A program made the translations under genes and the position numbers. Below the pieces are notes generated by a model. That model was not told the DNA's origin, did no database searches, and was given only the letters and a program-made list of their open reading frames with translations. From Congeria kusceri (lineage: Eukaryota; Mollusca; Bivalvia; Myida; Dreissenidae), in contig CM051033.1 of assembly GCA_027627225.1 (NCBI GenBank), positions 11,872,558-11,936,557 of the forward strand: a DNA stretch of 64,000 bases, given 5' to 3'. This document shows, piece by piece, positions 51,776-63,901 of this stretch; the stretch's first letter is position 1; every line of letters starts with the position of its first letter.

Positions 51776-54700
51776 CTCTGTCTTTTATCCCTGTCTCTCA
51801 GGAAAGACATATACTGATATCGTTGAATAGTAACAAGAAAAACATGAGAACATGATTCCATCTTCCTTTGTATTCACAAGATGACATAGATAGGAACTTG
51901 CATGATTGGTAGGGCTTTGTTTCTCAGTCTATATTTTGTAATGATACTATCCCGCATGATTTGTATTCTTGTGAAAGCAAGATGACATTTAGTTTCCACG
52001 ATTGATGTCTTATTACTCTAGAAAAAGTAGCATATACCTGAATCAAATATATTTATCCTAAATGTGTGCCACTGGTTCAATACACCGATTAACAAACAGT
52101 GCTGGAAAATATAAAGTTGCATTGTCTAATGCATAATTATGTTTTAATCATGTGATTAACATTGATAAAATGCGCTGGTAACGTTAACGCATTATGCAAC
52201 TCCTGTTAAATATATTATTAACAAATATACTACATAAACAGCCTTTATACGCTAAGTTTATTCTGTATAATGTATATGAGCAGACATACTGAAGTAATTG
52301 ATACGATAATTATAGGGTTACATTTGCCTACTAACAGAACCCAGAACCTGTTCTTGTTCAAAGATTGTAGGCCTAACACAGGGCAAACAAAACGGGTATT
52401 AGAATACGTAAACGTAACTTCCTATTGGACAGAGTTTGTTAATCTTTAGTTTCTCGAATTTGCCGAGCCGATGATTTTTTTAAATGCAAAACTATTGGGA
52501 ACACAAACAATATTGGAAAATAATTAACCAATGACGTCGTATTCTCATGGATATTAAAGGAGAGTTTGTCCTTCAAATATAACTGTTTATTCACCCGCAT
52601 ATATCAAATAATTGCACATTCATGTAGTAAATACATGCACACATAATAGCACATTCATTCATGTAGTAAATATATGCACAAGTCAAGCAAATATATGCAT
52701 ATAACAAGAAATAACATAACACATTCACATTCATGTACTACATACAGGCACTTATCAAGCAAAGTATTATATATATAGTACATGAAATCCTGACATTTAC
52801 AAGAGATTTATGATTGCAAGTGATCAAAACAGCACAAAAAGAAAGAAAGATGCAAACAATAATGCATACAAGTCATTAGCTATTAAAATCTACATGCGTA
52901 TTCACTAGTTCCCACTAACTTTTATATTCTTCGTTCATTTTCTTAAAGGAGAGTTATTACTGCACAGTTGTTTAAGAGACAATAAAACAGAACATAAATT
53001 CAACGTTACTTATGTTGTCTTCATATGCAAATTCGTATAATAAACAACACTATTGCTTTTTGAAACATAATATTACGTATTGTCCCATTTCACGAATCCT
53101 TCTAAGCAGACACATATTCAAACACTTCTTGTACAACATACTGAATACCATCAAGACATTTAGATTCATGTTAAACTTAAACATTCTAGTGTCAATCAAA
53201 CATTATAAAAAGTTGCACTTTTTGTCGGAAACGCTGAATGTGGTGATTTACGGTGATTGTATAATGGCATGTTTATATTACACGGTTTTAGTTTATTTAC
53301 ATCGATTCTTGACATCACGTGATACAGACGCTGTTCAACCAATGTTTAAGAGACATATTTCCTACATCTCTCTGGTACACACTTGCACTTGTTTATTGTA
53401 TGCGGAATAATTGAATGATATCGTGGATAATTTCAAGCACGATTGCTAAGACATGTTTTTGTATTCTACGTGGGATGCATGAAGTGTTGTGAGGTAGACA
53501 AAAGCATTATATGTATAAATTATTCACATATTATGCACAAAAATAAGAGCTCAAACCCTTTCTACAATGAATAAACGTACTCTCAGTTAAATAAAGTTAA
53601 ACAAGTAATAATTTAAAAGTCCCTACACAGGCAGACAATTTTCAAAAGCATAAGTTGTGTTCATACTATGTACTTATTTGACAGTAGCTTAAAACATTTT
53701 CGCATGCACGTTTTGTGTTGTATCATTTTATTAGATAATTAACTAACAAAAATACAAACTAACCGAAAATCAAACATAATGAGACATCATCATTGAGGCC
53801 AGCATAAAAGCATCACAATTGTATCAGAGTTCTATAATGGATGGGCCAAACAAACCAAAATCAGCAAACCAAAGCGTACTACGGTGGGAAACCCAGTAGC
53901 GCAATACGCACTTCGTCATAGATAACTAGTTTATGTTGAAGACCAAATCGAATTCCATCTTCTAAGAACATAATCAGATATCAGGACAATTTGGCGTTGG
54001 CACTGAAAAGTGCTTTTGTGAGATTGCACATTGCTAATGTTGCGGAACTCGCCTTTGTAGAACAGTATGCATTTGATTCTTAACTTTGCGCAAAGTAGAA
54101 ACGCGCTCTTCATAGACGAACGACCTGTAGTATACTTATTCGTACTCTTTCTTACAATGAAATACAAACAGTATTGAAGTGTCTTTGATGTGCAACATAC
54201 TTCTGCCAACTTCCGACGCTGCGTAAAGTTTTGGATGTATTGGCTTACTTTTATATTTTGCACTACATGCTTTAATGCACGCTTTGGTTGACGAGTTGTA
54301 CAATGAATATCAAATTGTGCTACATGACGAGTACCAAAATTATATTGTGTATGACTTCACTCAGTTTTGACGAGAGCCAAATATCTTAACTTAGAAGCGT
54401 AATAACAATTTTCAACTTACTGTAATTTTGCTCATACCACACTTTCAGTTAATAAATCATGCTGCAAATTCAACCACCCGAATAGATTGGTCAGTTTAAA
54501 TCTCTATGTACGATCCTTAATTTTTTAACTTCAGACTACCGTGTTCACTTTTTTCATTTAGGCTCGCATAATTAATGACGTATTTGATTTCCCCAATGTC
54601 AGTCCGAATGCCCTTTTCCAGTTGTTTTCTCTGTGTAGTAATAAAAGTGTTTCAAAATAGTTTTGTATCAGCTAACAAAGGTGACTACATTGCTTTCTGA

Positions 54701-55540
54701 GCACTAATACGAGTTTTAAAACTCCAGTATAAAACCTGTCGCCTTGAAAAAAATTAACAACACGAATATTGATGCAAAGCATCAACGATGCTAGGAATGG
54801 GTTGCAAATGTACAAGTAAAAACACTTGAGATGATTATATAAGGACAAAATAATTATTGACATGAACAACATGACTAGCAGACAATAGTCGTCTTTCACT
54901 ATCGATTGAATTTATTTTAGACGAAACTTATGTTCTGTATATATCAAGAAAAGCTATTGTGTACTATCACAACATTTGGTGGTGTGTAACTCTCTCAAAT
55001 GAATTTCGTCTGAAAGATTTCTGCATAACTTTCGGCAAACTCCTCGCAGAGGATACTTCTCATATCGGTTAGAATTAACAACTATGCTTTCGGTGTCAAC
55101 TGCATCACGTGAGCCTCCATGAAAAAAAATCGTAGCCATTCTAAAAGACCCTCGCTTCAGCTTGCGTCAATTATATCGGCAATAATGCAGCCAGGAAAAC
55201 ATTCTGTAACCAGAAATGTCCAGTTTCTTGTTAGAGCTGTAAATTATCGAGACAGATCCTGTTTATTTCTATGAAAGTTGGATTGCAACTGAAAACGGTA
55301 AAACAAAGACTATCAAACTAATTATCGTGCCACATGTGATGCGCCATAAGCATTCCGTCAAAGATAACGAGCGTGTGGTTATGACAAAATGAATTGCTTC
55401 CAATAACATCATAATTACTTAAGGAAATATTGCGTTAATGTTAATGATGCCTCTTTGAATTGTCATATACTTTTATAAATGAATCAACATACTTTAAAGA
55501 AAAAAAAAAATGAAGGACGTTCACCTTCCGTCGTGCTTCG
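51776..55540. other. Intergenic; no gene seen
   Basis: At 52615-52765 a degenerate tandem repeat (CATTCATGTAGTAAATA, ATGCACA) occurs in about three copies. Frames of 132 (53012-53410) and 110 residues (53931-54263) have no family match, splice context or codon-use support. Confidence 0.5.
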
Positions 55541-55904
55541 TTAGACCGTATATAAATTACGCCGTATATAGCTTACGTTTGAAGCGTATACGTTGGTTGA
55601 CAAAGTATACAGCTTACATAACCAACTATATGTATACGTTTGATATGTACATATACTTTTGAGACAGGTCTTTCATCTTAACGTACGAGTGTATAGCTCA
55701 AATGGTAAGTGACCACCATTTTAACATAATTGTTCGTCATTGCCACCATCACATCTTCATCGTAGCAGTATTATACAAATATCTAGTACCAGTATCAGTA
55801 GCAGCAGCAACAGCAGCAGCGGCAGTAGTAGTAGTAATATTAGAAGTAGTAGTAATAGAAGTAGTGGTTGTGGTAGTAGTAGTAGTAGAAGTCGTAGTAG
55901 TAGC

Positions 55905-55977
<73 letters not shown>

Positions 55978-55986
55978 ATAGTAGTG

Positions 55987-56030
<44 letters not shown>

Positions 56031-56869
56031 TGTTGTTGTTGTTGTAGTAGTAGTAGAAGAAGTAGTAGTAGTAGCAGTAGTAGCAGCAGAAGCAGCAGTA
56101 GCAGCAGTAGTAGTAGTAGTTGTTGTTTTAGTAGAAGTAGTTACGAAACCTTTACTTAATGAAGATAGCTCATTTAGCACATCCTACTTCTCCTCAACAA
56201 AATGAACATCACCAATATCAACAGCGGTCTCATAGTGTGGTAAATACAAACAAGATATATCGCTCATCTGCATTAAGAACTACGTGTGCTTATAAGCTCC
56301 GCCCCTGTCGGCAATGTTCACATTTTAAAGAGCCACCCAACGACTAGATTTAAATCAGCTCAAACGAAAAGATGATTTTAAAAGTTTTTCCTATTGAAAC
56401 ATAAGGCAAATAAGAACAGTCTTTTTTGTTTCACTGATCCCCATGTATTTCACAATTTATATATGTGTCACTCAAAATGGACCTGCTACAGGTCTAAACA
56501 CAATAGATGCAAGAATTTTGTTAATAACCGCATAGAAGTAAATGTCATTCTTTCGAATAAAAGTGATTCCCATGTCATACCATTTCGACTTTCACTACCA
56601 ATACTACTACAGCATCAACAGCAACAGACAACAACAACACAACTACAAACATCAGCAATAATAATAGCAACAACAACAACTACATGCATTTGCAAAACTG
56701 TGCTGATGACGATGCTGATGCTGATGTATAGCTATATACGACAATATGCAGCATTTTGACGCATACAGCTTACGGTGAGCTGTATATGGTGTAAGCTCTT
56801 TACGGTTTTAATGTCAACGTATACATCACACGCGTAAACTGTATATGACGTAAGCTGTATACGGTCTAA
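55541..56869. mobile_element. Transposon-like element with repeated GTATACAGCTTACG motifs
   Basis: TTAGACCGTATA at 55541 is matched inverted by TATACGGTCTAA ending at 56869. The subterminal regions on both sides carry several copies, in both orientations, of a motif like GTATACAGCTTACG (55555, 55607, 56763, 56776, 56850). GTGCTTC occurs directly outside each end (55533-55539, 56872-56878) and may be a target-site duplication. The interior is mostly simple repeat. There is no transposase. Confidence 0.6.
55795..56145. repeat. (TAG)n/(AGC)n trinucleotide microsatellite
   Basis: About 350 bp of TAG with AGC, GTT and GAA interruptions. It opens frames of poly-Val, poly-Ser and poly-Thr in three frames at once, which is the signature of a simple repeat and not of protein coding. 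A shorter CAA/CAG-rich tract lies at 56610-56690. Confidence 0.97.
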
Positions 56870-57238
56870 AGGTGCTTCATTTCAGAAAACATTGCCTACG
56901 AGAATTACTCTGCGTGTGTTTTTTTCAGACTCGATACTCATTGATGAACGTTGAAACTAGATTTGCAATTTTAAACTTTGTACATAAACCACTACTATTC
57001 TTTTACACGCTACGCGAATACTGCATTGGTCACTACACCATAAACTCCAGTACGAAACATGTCGCGTTCATCCTAATTAATTGAATCGGTAACTTAAATT
57101 ATTATGATGTTAGCAGCACTGAATTTGTTGCCAGCAAGAACTGCATTTCATCCAGACAGAATCTATTAATGTGATAATTTGTTGGCTTCACACCGGAAAG
57201 TCCACGCGGACATTACAGTAACACTCGGAAAACATATT

Positions 57239-57376
57239 GGGCCCGTTGCATAAAGATTTAGTAAGATTTTCGTAAGAATTCTGCGATTCTTACGTACGAA
57301 CGTTCTTACGCAAATACTTACGACCGTTTCATAAACACGTTCGCAAACTTAAGAATTCGTACGAATCTTAAGAACG
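57239..57376. mobile_element. Short palindrome-rich MITE-like element upstream of the SANT gene
   Basis: GGGCCCGTTGCATAAAGAT is followed by repeated CGTAAGAA, TTCTTACG, TACGTACGAACG and AAGAATTCGTACGAA, with a second CCGTTTCATAAAC in direct orientation. The GGGCCCGT.TTC/GCATAAA ends recall the ends of 20752-21024 (GGCCCGTATTCACAAA). It ends about 90 bp before the likely start codon, so it could form part of the promoter. Confidence 0.55.
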
Positions 57377-57465
57377 TTAAACCAGTCTAAACTCTTCAAA
57401 TGGAGATCAAAAAGCAACATGAAGTTTGTTGGCGCGCAATGTCAAACATTCGTGTTCTAGTAAAG

Positions 57466-60400
57466 ATGGCCGCTCGCTCGACCAACTGGTCGGAAGAAGA
57501 AATTGAGCTTCTTGTGGACATGTGCTCAGGGAAATCCCTGAGCGAATTGAACAGCTCCTTCTGGGAGCGCGTAACGGAGAGATTTGTCATTGACATATCA
57601 ATTTATAAAAACGTATAATTAACAGTACAGTGCACTTTTCCCTCCGTCACATAATTTTCGCGTAGCTTTCACGGCATTAAAAAAAATCAAAAGAAATTAT
57701 TTTGTTGTATTTTATAAACTGATTACTTTTAATCTGCCTGGCATATGTTTTCATACATTCAGGGTAAACAGCGTCGGTATGTGTGAGAGGACACCAAAAA
57801 AAGTAAAGAAGAAATGGGCCGATGTAAAGGTAATAAACACGCTAACTAAAATTAAACGCGCAATCAGTATAGTTGTAGATTTCTCCAAAATCTATATAAA
57901 GTTAAGAATATCGTTCATAAATTTTCAACTGGAGCGTGTATAACTTTTAATTTTAGTCGACCTCAAAGAAAATGCAATGATGCTGAAGTCGGCAGTGGGA
58001 CAGACGGGCGGGGGACCACCACCAAAGCCTTTGTCAAATATGGAGGAGAAGGTTAGTGTACATTTCGTCAATGTTGAGTATTTTCATTAGTGTGTCTGCA
58101 TTAATGTTTTTATAGTGTGTTGTAGTAAACTGATAAAAAGCGACCGTTTTGAACTTGACCGTGTTGACTTGACCCTGTCAAATTTATAGTCGGACATATT
58201 TGTTATTATCTGTCAACAGATTCCGTTGATTTGTGTGCAAAATAACATGTTATATCCTCAACGATCAGCGTGGAAGCATTTCGGCCACACATGTATTTAC
58301 CATGCAAAATCGATTCTTGATAGCAATTACATAAAAAGCGTTGGGTACTCAGTGAGTAACCGTTTCGACTATAATTAATTATCTAAAATTAAATAAAATG
58401 TCTATCAATATTGTTTTTGTTATTGTTTTTGAAAGGTGCTGTCTGTGCTTCCCAGGTGTGTAACAGAGGGTGTTGGTGGTGGTATTGATACCTTCATAAG
58501 AATAGGTATTGCTTTGAACTTTTTTGTTTTCGTTAACTTAAATGTATATGTTTCATACAAGTTATGCATCTATCACTATTTACCCCCAGGTGGGTGAAGC
58601 GCCGGGCTGACTCACGTGAAATAGACTTAAAATCCAATCAAAGTTTATTTCCCATGGTCCAGAATCATTCAGCTTATCCAATTCCTGACTGTCGGGAAAC
58701 GCTCTCGATAGGTTCATTACTGCTTCAATGGGCTGATAGTAATGTTAGTACAAATAACATAGATCTGATGTGAAAAAATGTGTAGGACTTATGATGTGCC
58801 CATGCCATTGCTTATTCAAGTTTATATTTATTTTATTATATTTAGTATATTGTGGATATTAAAATATAACTTTAATCTGATTGATATTGACTCAAACATC
58901 AATTAATTCATCATATAATTGTACATAGTGTTTTGGTACTACCAAACACCAATAATAGTTTTTTTTAGTTACATATAAACTTTATTTTTCATTCCATGCA
59001 AAATGAATGTTATTTTGATAATTAAATTCATTGGGAAAGAATATTAATCAACTGTCTAGCTAATATCGTTTTGTTGATATTGTTTTTGCACAATGAGTTA
59101 AACAGCTATATAAAAACCACATCCAATTTATTACTTACAAACATGTATAAGCTTATCGCCCATCAAGCTATCAAATCCAATCGAGATTAAACAGGTTATT
59201 CAGACAGATTCATGCCATTTGAAAATGTTAATAACAAATCATATAAAATTAAACTTGCAACATTTTATAGCATGCATTTATCTGTGTATTACTTTTTTAT
59301 TATTCAGAGCAACAACCAGGAGGGTTCTTCAAAGAAAATGAAGCAACCGAGTTAGTTGAAGGTTTGATATTTATTAAATACATGTTAAAATTAATTCTTA
59401 TGGAACAAACACATGTCTACACACACACAAAAACAGAACTACCACTGTTATGGCCAGAATAACCCCAAATGCAACTTTGTCACAAGGATTTCTATGCAAC
59501 ATGTAGTTTTATGGTGTAACAATAGCTGTCTGAACACAGCGTGCTTGACTATTCTAAGTATTTCAGTTGTAGGGAAAGATCTTTGATCACAAAAGGGACA
59601 GGGTGCTGCAAAAAAGGAGCAGGGTGGAAATCCGGACCAGTCTGTTGACATTTCTAATTATTTGCTAAATCCAGGGTATTAATTATTTTAATGCTTGTAA
59701 TTAAGGTTTCTAAAGCATATGCTATTCATATGTCTTAGAGTAGTTGCAAAAATATATTACATTTCAACAGATATTCAATATTTCTGTGTTTAGCAGCCCA
59801 AAAAAGCAAAAGGGGAGGGGGAAGACCAGAAAGGAGAAGGGTGCAGCACACTGTTATTTTGCTCTAGATCTTTCCCTAAGTTGGTGTATAGTTTGGAAAG
59901 TAGAAATACAGAATTGAGTTATAGCAATTATTTCATCAAATTATTTCAAGTGAAAAACCTTATGTAGTTAATAAATTGTTGTGTAGTTTTGAAGTTATAA
60001 TATTTTTGAATATAACTTTAAACAGATAATCAATGTAAAAACAATGGGCATAACTCTGTCAAAATGCAAAACAGAGTTATGAGGAATGTTGCCCCTGTTA
60101 ATGGAGTGAATAAAAACTTTAACCAAATTCAGACACGGACGCCAACGCCGACGTGAGGGCGATTAGGAAAGGTCACATATTCTTTGATTAGTCAATCTAA
60201 AAATGTATTAGTTAAGTTTGGTAATTCTAGCTTGAAATGTATCAAATTATGGGCCTTTCTACACTTAGAAATTATACATATAAGCTATCTGGATATGTTA
60301 AAGTATTTCGGTAAGCTGGTTTATCATGAATGGCTTGAGCGATTTCAGTCAAATTTAAAACACATATTCCCTATATTGAAATGAACCCATAGGCCACGTT

Positions 60401-61016
60401 TGTTAACTCTAATTTGAACTGTGTAAAAATTATGGACCTTTTACACTTATAAATTTTATATGTTAGCTATTAAGATAAGTTAAAGATTTCGATAAGCTGG
60501 TTTCTCATGAATGGCTTGAGGGATTGTACATAGATTACAATTAACAAATGAACACATTTTAGTTATTAGAAATATGTAATAATACATAAAGATAGCTGAA
60601 AAAGATAAATAGTAACAATCTGACATGACCTTCTATAAATTACATTTATTTTCAGAGAAAAGCCAAAATCAAATACAGGCAAAAGAAACCAACAAGAAAA
60701 GAAAATGTATGTATCATTTAATTTGTGAAAGCAATTATATATTCTTAAATGTAAATGCAATATGAAGATTACTTATTTAAATTAATAAAAAAGGATTTAA
60801 TCTTTGTTAGCCAATTACATAAACAAATTTACTATAAACTTCATTGCAAGATTTTTAAGTTATGTACAATGTTGATATCCAGGTGACTGCCACGAGGAGC
60901 TGATGGCAATAGAAAGGAAAAAAGTTGAACTGCTTGAAGAGTTGGTGCAGCTGAAACGTGAATCAGTCCTTCTGAAAAAAATGGAGTATTCTACTTCCAA
61001 CATTTTGGATTTTTAA
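57466..61016 (+). CDS. Myb/SANT-like DNA-binding domain protein, seven exons, two joins out of frame
   Basis: Likely start at 57466 (AAAGATGGCC, strong context; an in-frame ATG also lies at 57400). Exons: 57466-57585, 57763-57829, 57957-58051, 58436-58505, 59308-59361, 60656-60706 and 60883-61016 (stop TAA). Exon 1 gives ARSTNWSEEEIELLVDMC, exon 2 VNSVGMCERTPKKVKKKWAD, exon 3 DLKENAMMLKSAVGQTGGGP, exon 4 LPRCVTEGVGGGIDTFI. The order W..EE...L...-W-VNSVG-RT..E/KVKKKW.D.K-TGGGP-GI.GG-ID is that of the Myb/SANT-like family (NAIF1/FSBP/MSANTD-type, often multi-copy and related to Harbinger transposon Myb proteins), which binds DNA in the nucleus. The last exon is a predicted coiled coil (RKKVELLEELVQLKRESVLL). 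Joins 3-4, 4-5, 5-6 and 6-7 keep frame. Joins 1-2 and 2-3 do not with GT/AG borders: they lack two and one bases. The gene is therefore broken, mis-sequenced, or uses non-canonical sites there. About 190 residues if intact, usual for the family. Confidence 0.72.
59573..59886. repeat. Inverted repeat in intron 5 of the SANT gene
   Basis: TAGGGAAAGATCTTTGATCA with GTGCTGC at the left is matched inverted by GCAGCACAC.. TAGATCTTTCCCTA at the right. It is possibly a small MITE. An exon-like open stretch inside it (from 59791) ends in a stop at its right arm and is not needed for frame. Confidence 0.45.
60115..60545. repeat. Intronic repeats in the SANT gene
   Basis: A (GCCGAC)n-type remnant (ACACGGACGCCAACGCCGAC, then GGGCGATTAGGA) lies at 60133-60170 and resembles a common mollusc repeat. 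It is followed by two diverged tandem copies of about 200 bp (60190-60370 and 60400-60530; GGTTTATCATGAATGGCTTG / GGTTTCTCATGAATGGCTTG). Confidence 0.55.
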
Positions 61017-61034
61017 TATTGTTAAATTAGAAAT

Positions 61035-61430
61035 ATACTTAGACCATTCCAATGTGATTCTATGTTTAGCGTCCTCGGTCGGATAGGTTTTTGGATGCTT
61101 GAACGAAAAAAATAAAATTTGACAATGTGAACAATTGATTTGGAAAGCATATACAAATTTGAAAAAAAGACTTATGTGTTTTTACCAATGTGTGTAAAAA
61201 TAATGTGAAACTAGTCAATTTCCACAGTTAAAATACTGTGTTAAAGTAGGAAGATGACATTTAACAGTTTTGCAGGTAAACATTTGCTTTAGATTGTACC
61301 ACTGCCATTAATAAGTAGGGAAAAAGTGAAATGGTTTTTTTTTCGACTCATTGGTTATTCCTGCTCGATTTGTAGGTTTCGACAAATCATGGGGACGCTA
61401 AACATAAATTTAAATTTGTATGGCCGTACT
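61035..61430. repeat. ~430-bp interspersed repeat, copy 2
   Basis: Diverged copy of 51345-51775. It starts about 20 bp after the SANT-gene stop codon, so it forms its 3' untranslated region; the first AATAAA (61111) lies inside the repeat. Confidence 0.75.
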
Positions 61431-61559
61431 CACAAGTGACTATTTACCAAATACATGTGACAGGTTATTATTATTATTATTGTACATTTTAAATTATGCA
61501 AATCCATGATAAAGTATGTGCAAAAATAAATAAAGGTACAGGAAGGAAACATGTGTAGG

Positions 61560-61932
61560 TCTTATTAAAATATATTTGGCATCATCTCCATATTTTCCCA
61601 TATACATTACAACATGTACACAAACTATATATGTTCAACTATGTACATGCCTTTATATCTACCTGTAACTAAGTTTTTTGTTATACAAATTTAATAATTA
61701 TTGTTATGCTTAAAAATCCACATAAATACAAGTATTGTAAAGTTAAAATGCTTACAAGTTTACAATATGTCACATAACAGTAGCAATATACTGTTAGACA
61801 ACAAGTATTTTACTATAATAACTGCTGATTTAATAAGTATTCTTAAGTACATGTACATATATATCCATTATAGAAAGAGCATATCAAATAAATTCTAAAA
61901 TGTTGAAATTAACAATAACAATCCCTACATGT
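61560..61932. repeat. Left ~373-bp direct repeat flanking the retrotransposon
   Basis: Begins TCTTATTAAAATATATTTGG and ends CCCTACATGT. Nearly identical to 63526-63901 with about ten differences by eye. A 65-residue frame occurs in both copies and is not called as a gene. Confidence 0.97.
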
Positions 61933-63525
61933 TAATAGTGGCATATCCATATATGATCTTACATTTATTTTAATGCTGTTTGCAGATGATATGGTTATCC
62001 TTGGGAAAACCCCAACAGATCTCCAACATAGTCTAAATCTTTTACAAAATTACTGTCATACGTGGGGACTTGAAGTAAACCCGGACAAAAGTAAAATTGT
62101 AGTGTTCAGAAAACGGGGTCCTTTAAAGCTTGATGAAAAGTGGTTTTACAATAACATCCCATTAGAAACTGTAGACAATTTCAACTATTTAGGAACTGTT
62201 TTTAACTATACAGGTAGCTACATACTTAATTGTGAAACCATTTCTGGCAAAGGACTAAAGGCTCTAAATACCCTTACGAACAATATCAAAACAGCCCTTC
62301 TAAAACATAGTACCATATGTCAATTATTTGACGCATTTGTAGGATCAGTATTGAGCTACGGTTGTGAAGTATGGGGTTTTGGCAAATCTGCAAAAGTAGA
62401 GAGAATTCATTAAAAATTTTGTAAAAACCTTCTTAAAGTAAAACAATCTACATGTTCAATTGCTGTTTACGGAGAACTTGGCCGATATCCACTGTATATC
62501 AGTAGACACACACGCATTATTAAATATTGGTTAAAAATATTAAATAGCTACTATATTATTATTAAGAAGTTATACCAAGTATTGTTAGATGATTGCATTA
62601 AAGGTAAATCTAACTGGTTAACCAATGTTAAATCTCTTTTAGATAGTAGTGGTTTCTCATATGTTTGGGTTACCCCCTATTTAGTTAATACCAATTGTTT
62701 CCATCTAGATTTTAAACAAAGACTGCTATATCAATTTAAACAGTCGTGGTATACTGCTGTTAATAATAGTCGAAGTTTGTGCACTTATAAGCTGTTTAAA
62801 ATTGATTTTGACTTTGAATATTATCTTGATAAAATACCTTTAAGATATCGTATTGCATTATCTAAACTGAGAGTGTCATCTCACCAATTAAAAATAGAAA
62901 CAGGCCGACACGGCAATAACAGAATCGAACATTGTAACAGATATTGCACTTTTTGCAATAAAATTGATTTGGAAGACGAATATCATTTTATATGCATTTG
63001 TCCTCAGTATAGTGACATTCGGAAGACATATTTAAGTAAATATTACTATACTAAACCTAGTGTGGTCAAATTTATTAGCCTATTTAAATCAAAAAATTAT
63101 AAAACAGTATTGAATTTGTGTAAATATACATACCATGTTTTTAACAGACGAAAAGGTACTATTAATACTGTACAATAGTTGCAATAATTTGTGTTCTCTA
63201 CAGTTGCATATATTAGTGTACATATTGTACATACATTGATTAAGCTGTCTCGTATTTTTGTCTTATGTTTTCGTATGAAATCTACAAGTCCCTCCTCTGG
63301 GCAAGTACTTTATTAAAACACACTTGTCGTAACTTTCTCTGGATTTTGTTTTTTGCTATGCGAACTAGAAATAATAAATGTTATTTGTTTTATATACATA
63401 TTAGTATTATAAACTGTGTATATATGTACATATGTTATAAGGTGTCATGTGACTATTATTATTATTCATTGGATCATGTATATGTTTAAGTAACGAAATA
63501 AATATGTTGAATCTTGAATCTTGAA
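61933..63525 (+). pseudogene. 5'-truncated non-LTR retrotransposon with reverse transcriptase C-terminus
   Basis: One reading frame runs from about 61936 to the stop at 63178. It is broken by a single in-frame TAA at 62411-62413. Upstream of it lie the RT catalytic motif LFADDMVIL (two Asp), LEVNPDKSKIVVF and NYLGTVFNYTGS. Downstream comes the thumb and C-terminal part with a CTFCN..EDEYHFICIC zinc-knuckle-like motif near 62950-63000. Endonuclease and RT palm N-terminal parts are missing. The 3' end has AATAAA at about 63497 and a (TTGAATC)n tail of three units, a sign of target-primed reverse transcription. It is related to 36660-37130. The clade is not assigned. Confidence 0.92.
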
Positions 63526-63901
63526 TCTTATTAAAATATATTTGGCATCATCTCCATATTTTCCCATATACATTACAACATGTACACAAACTATATATGT
63601 TCAACTATGTACTTGTCTTTATATCTACCCGTAACTAAGATTTTTTTTGTTATACAAATTTAACAATTGATGTTATGCTTAAAAATCCACATAAATACAA
63701 GTATTGTAAAGTTAAAATGCTTACAAGTTTACAATATGTCACATAACAGTAGCAATATACTGTTAGACAACAAGTATTTTACTATGATAACTGCTGATTT
63801 AATAAGTATTCTTAAGTACATGTACATATATATCCATTATAGAAAGATCATATCAAATAAATTCTAAAATGTTGAAATTAACAATAACAGTCCCTACATG
63901 T
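63526..63901. repeat. Right ~376-bp direct repeat flanking the retrotransposon
   Basis: Starts exactly where the (TTGAATC)n tail ends and stops at CCCTACATGT. Copies differ at scattered substitutions and a short T-run. The last 99 bases of the window show nothing else. Confidence 0.97.

Noticed and set aside
53012..53410. 132-residue frame
   Set aside because: No recognisable domain, no splice context, composition like random AT-rich sequence.
55702..56205. Long frames of poly-Val, poly-Ser and poly-Thr on both strands
   Set aside because: All arise from one TAG microsatellite, open in several frames at once; no flanking coding sequence.
58564..58773. Possible extra exon of the SANT gene (WVKRRADSREIDLKSN) after a CCCCCAG acceptor
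   Set aside because: Its phase does not fit exon 4 or exon 5, and exon 4 joins exon 5 in frame without it.
61701..63867. Twin 65-residue frames either side of the retrotransposon
   Set aside because: Present in both copies of the flanking direct repeat; no coding evidence.
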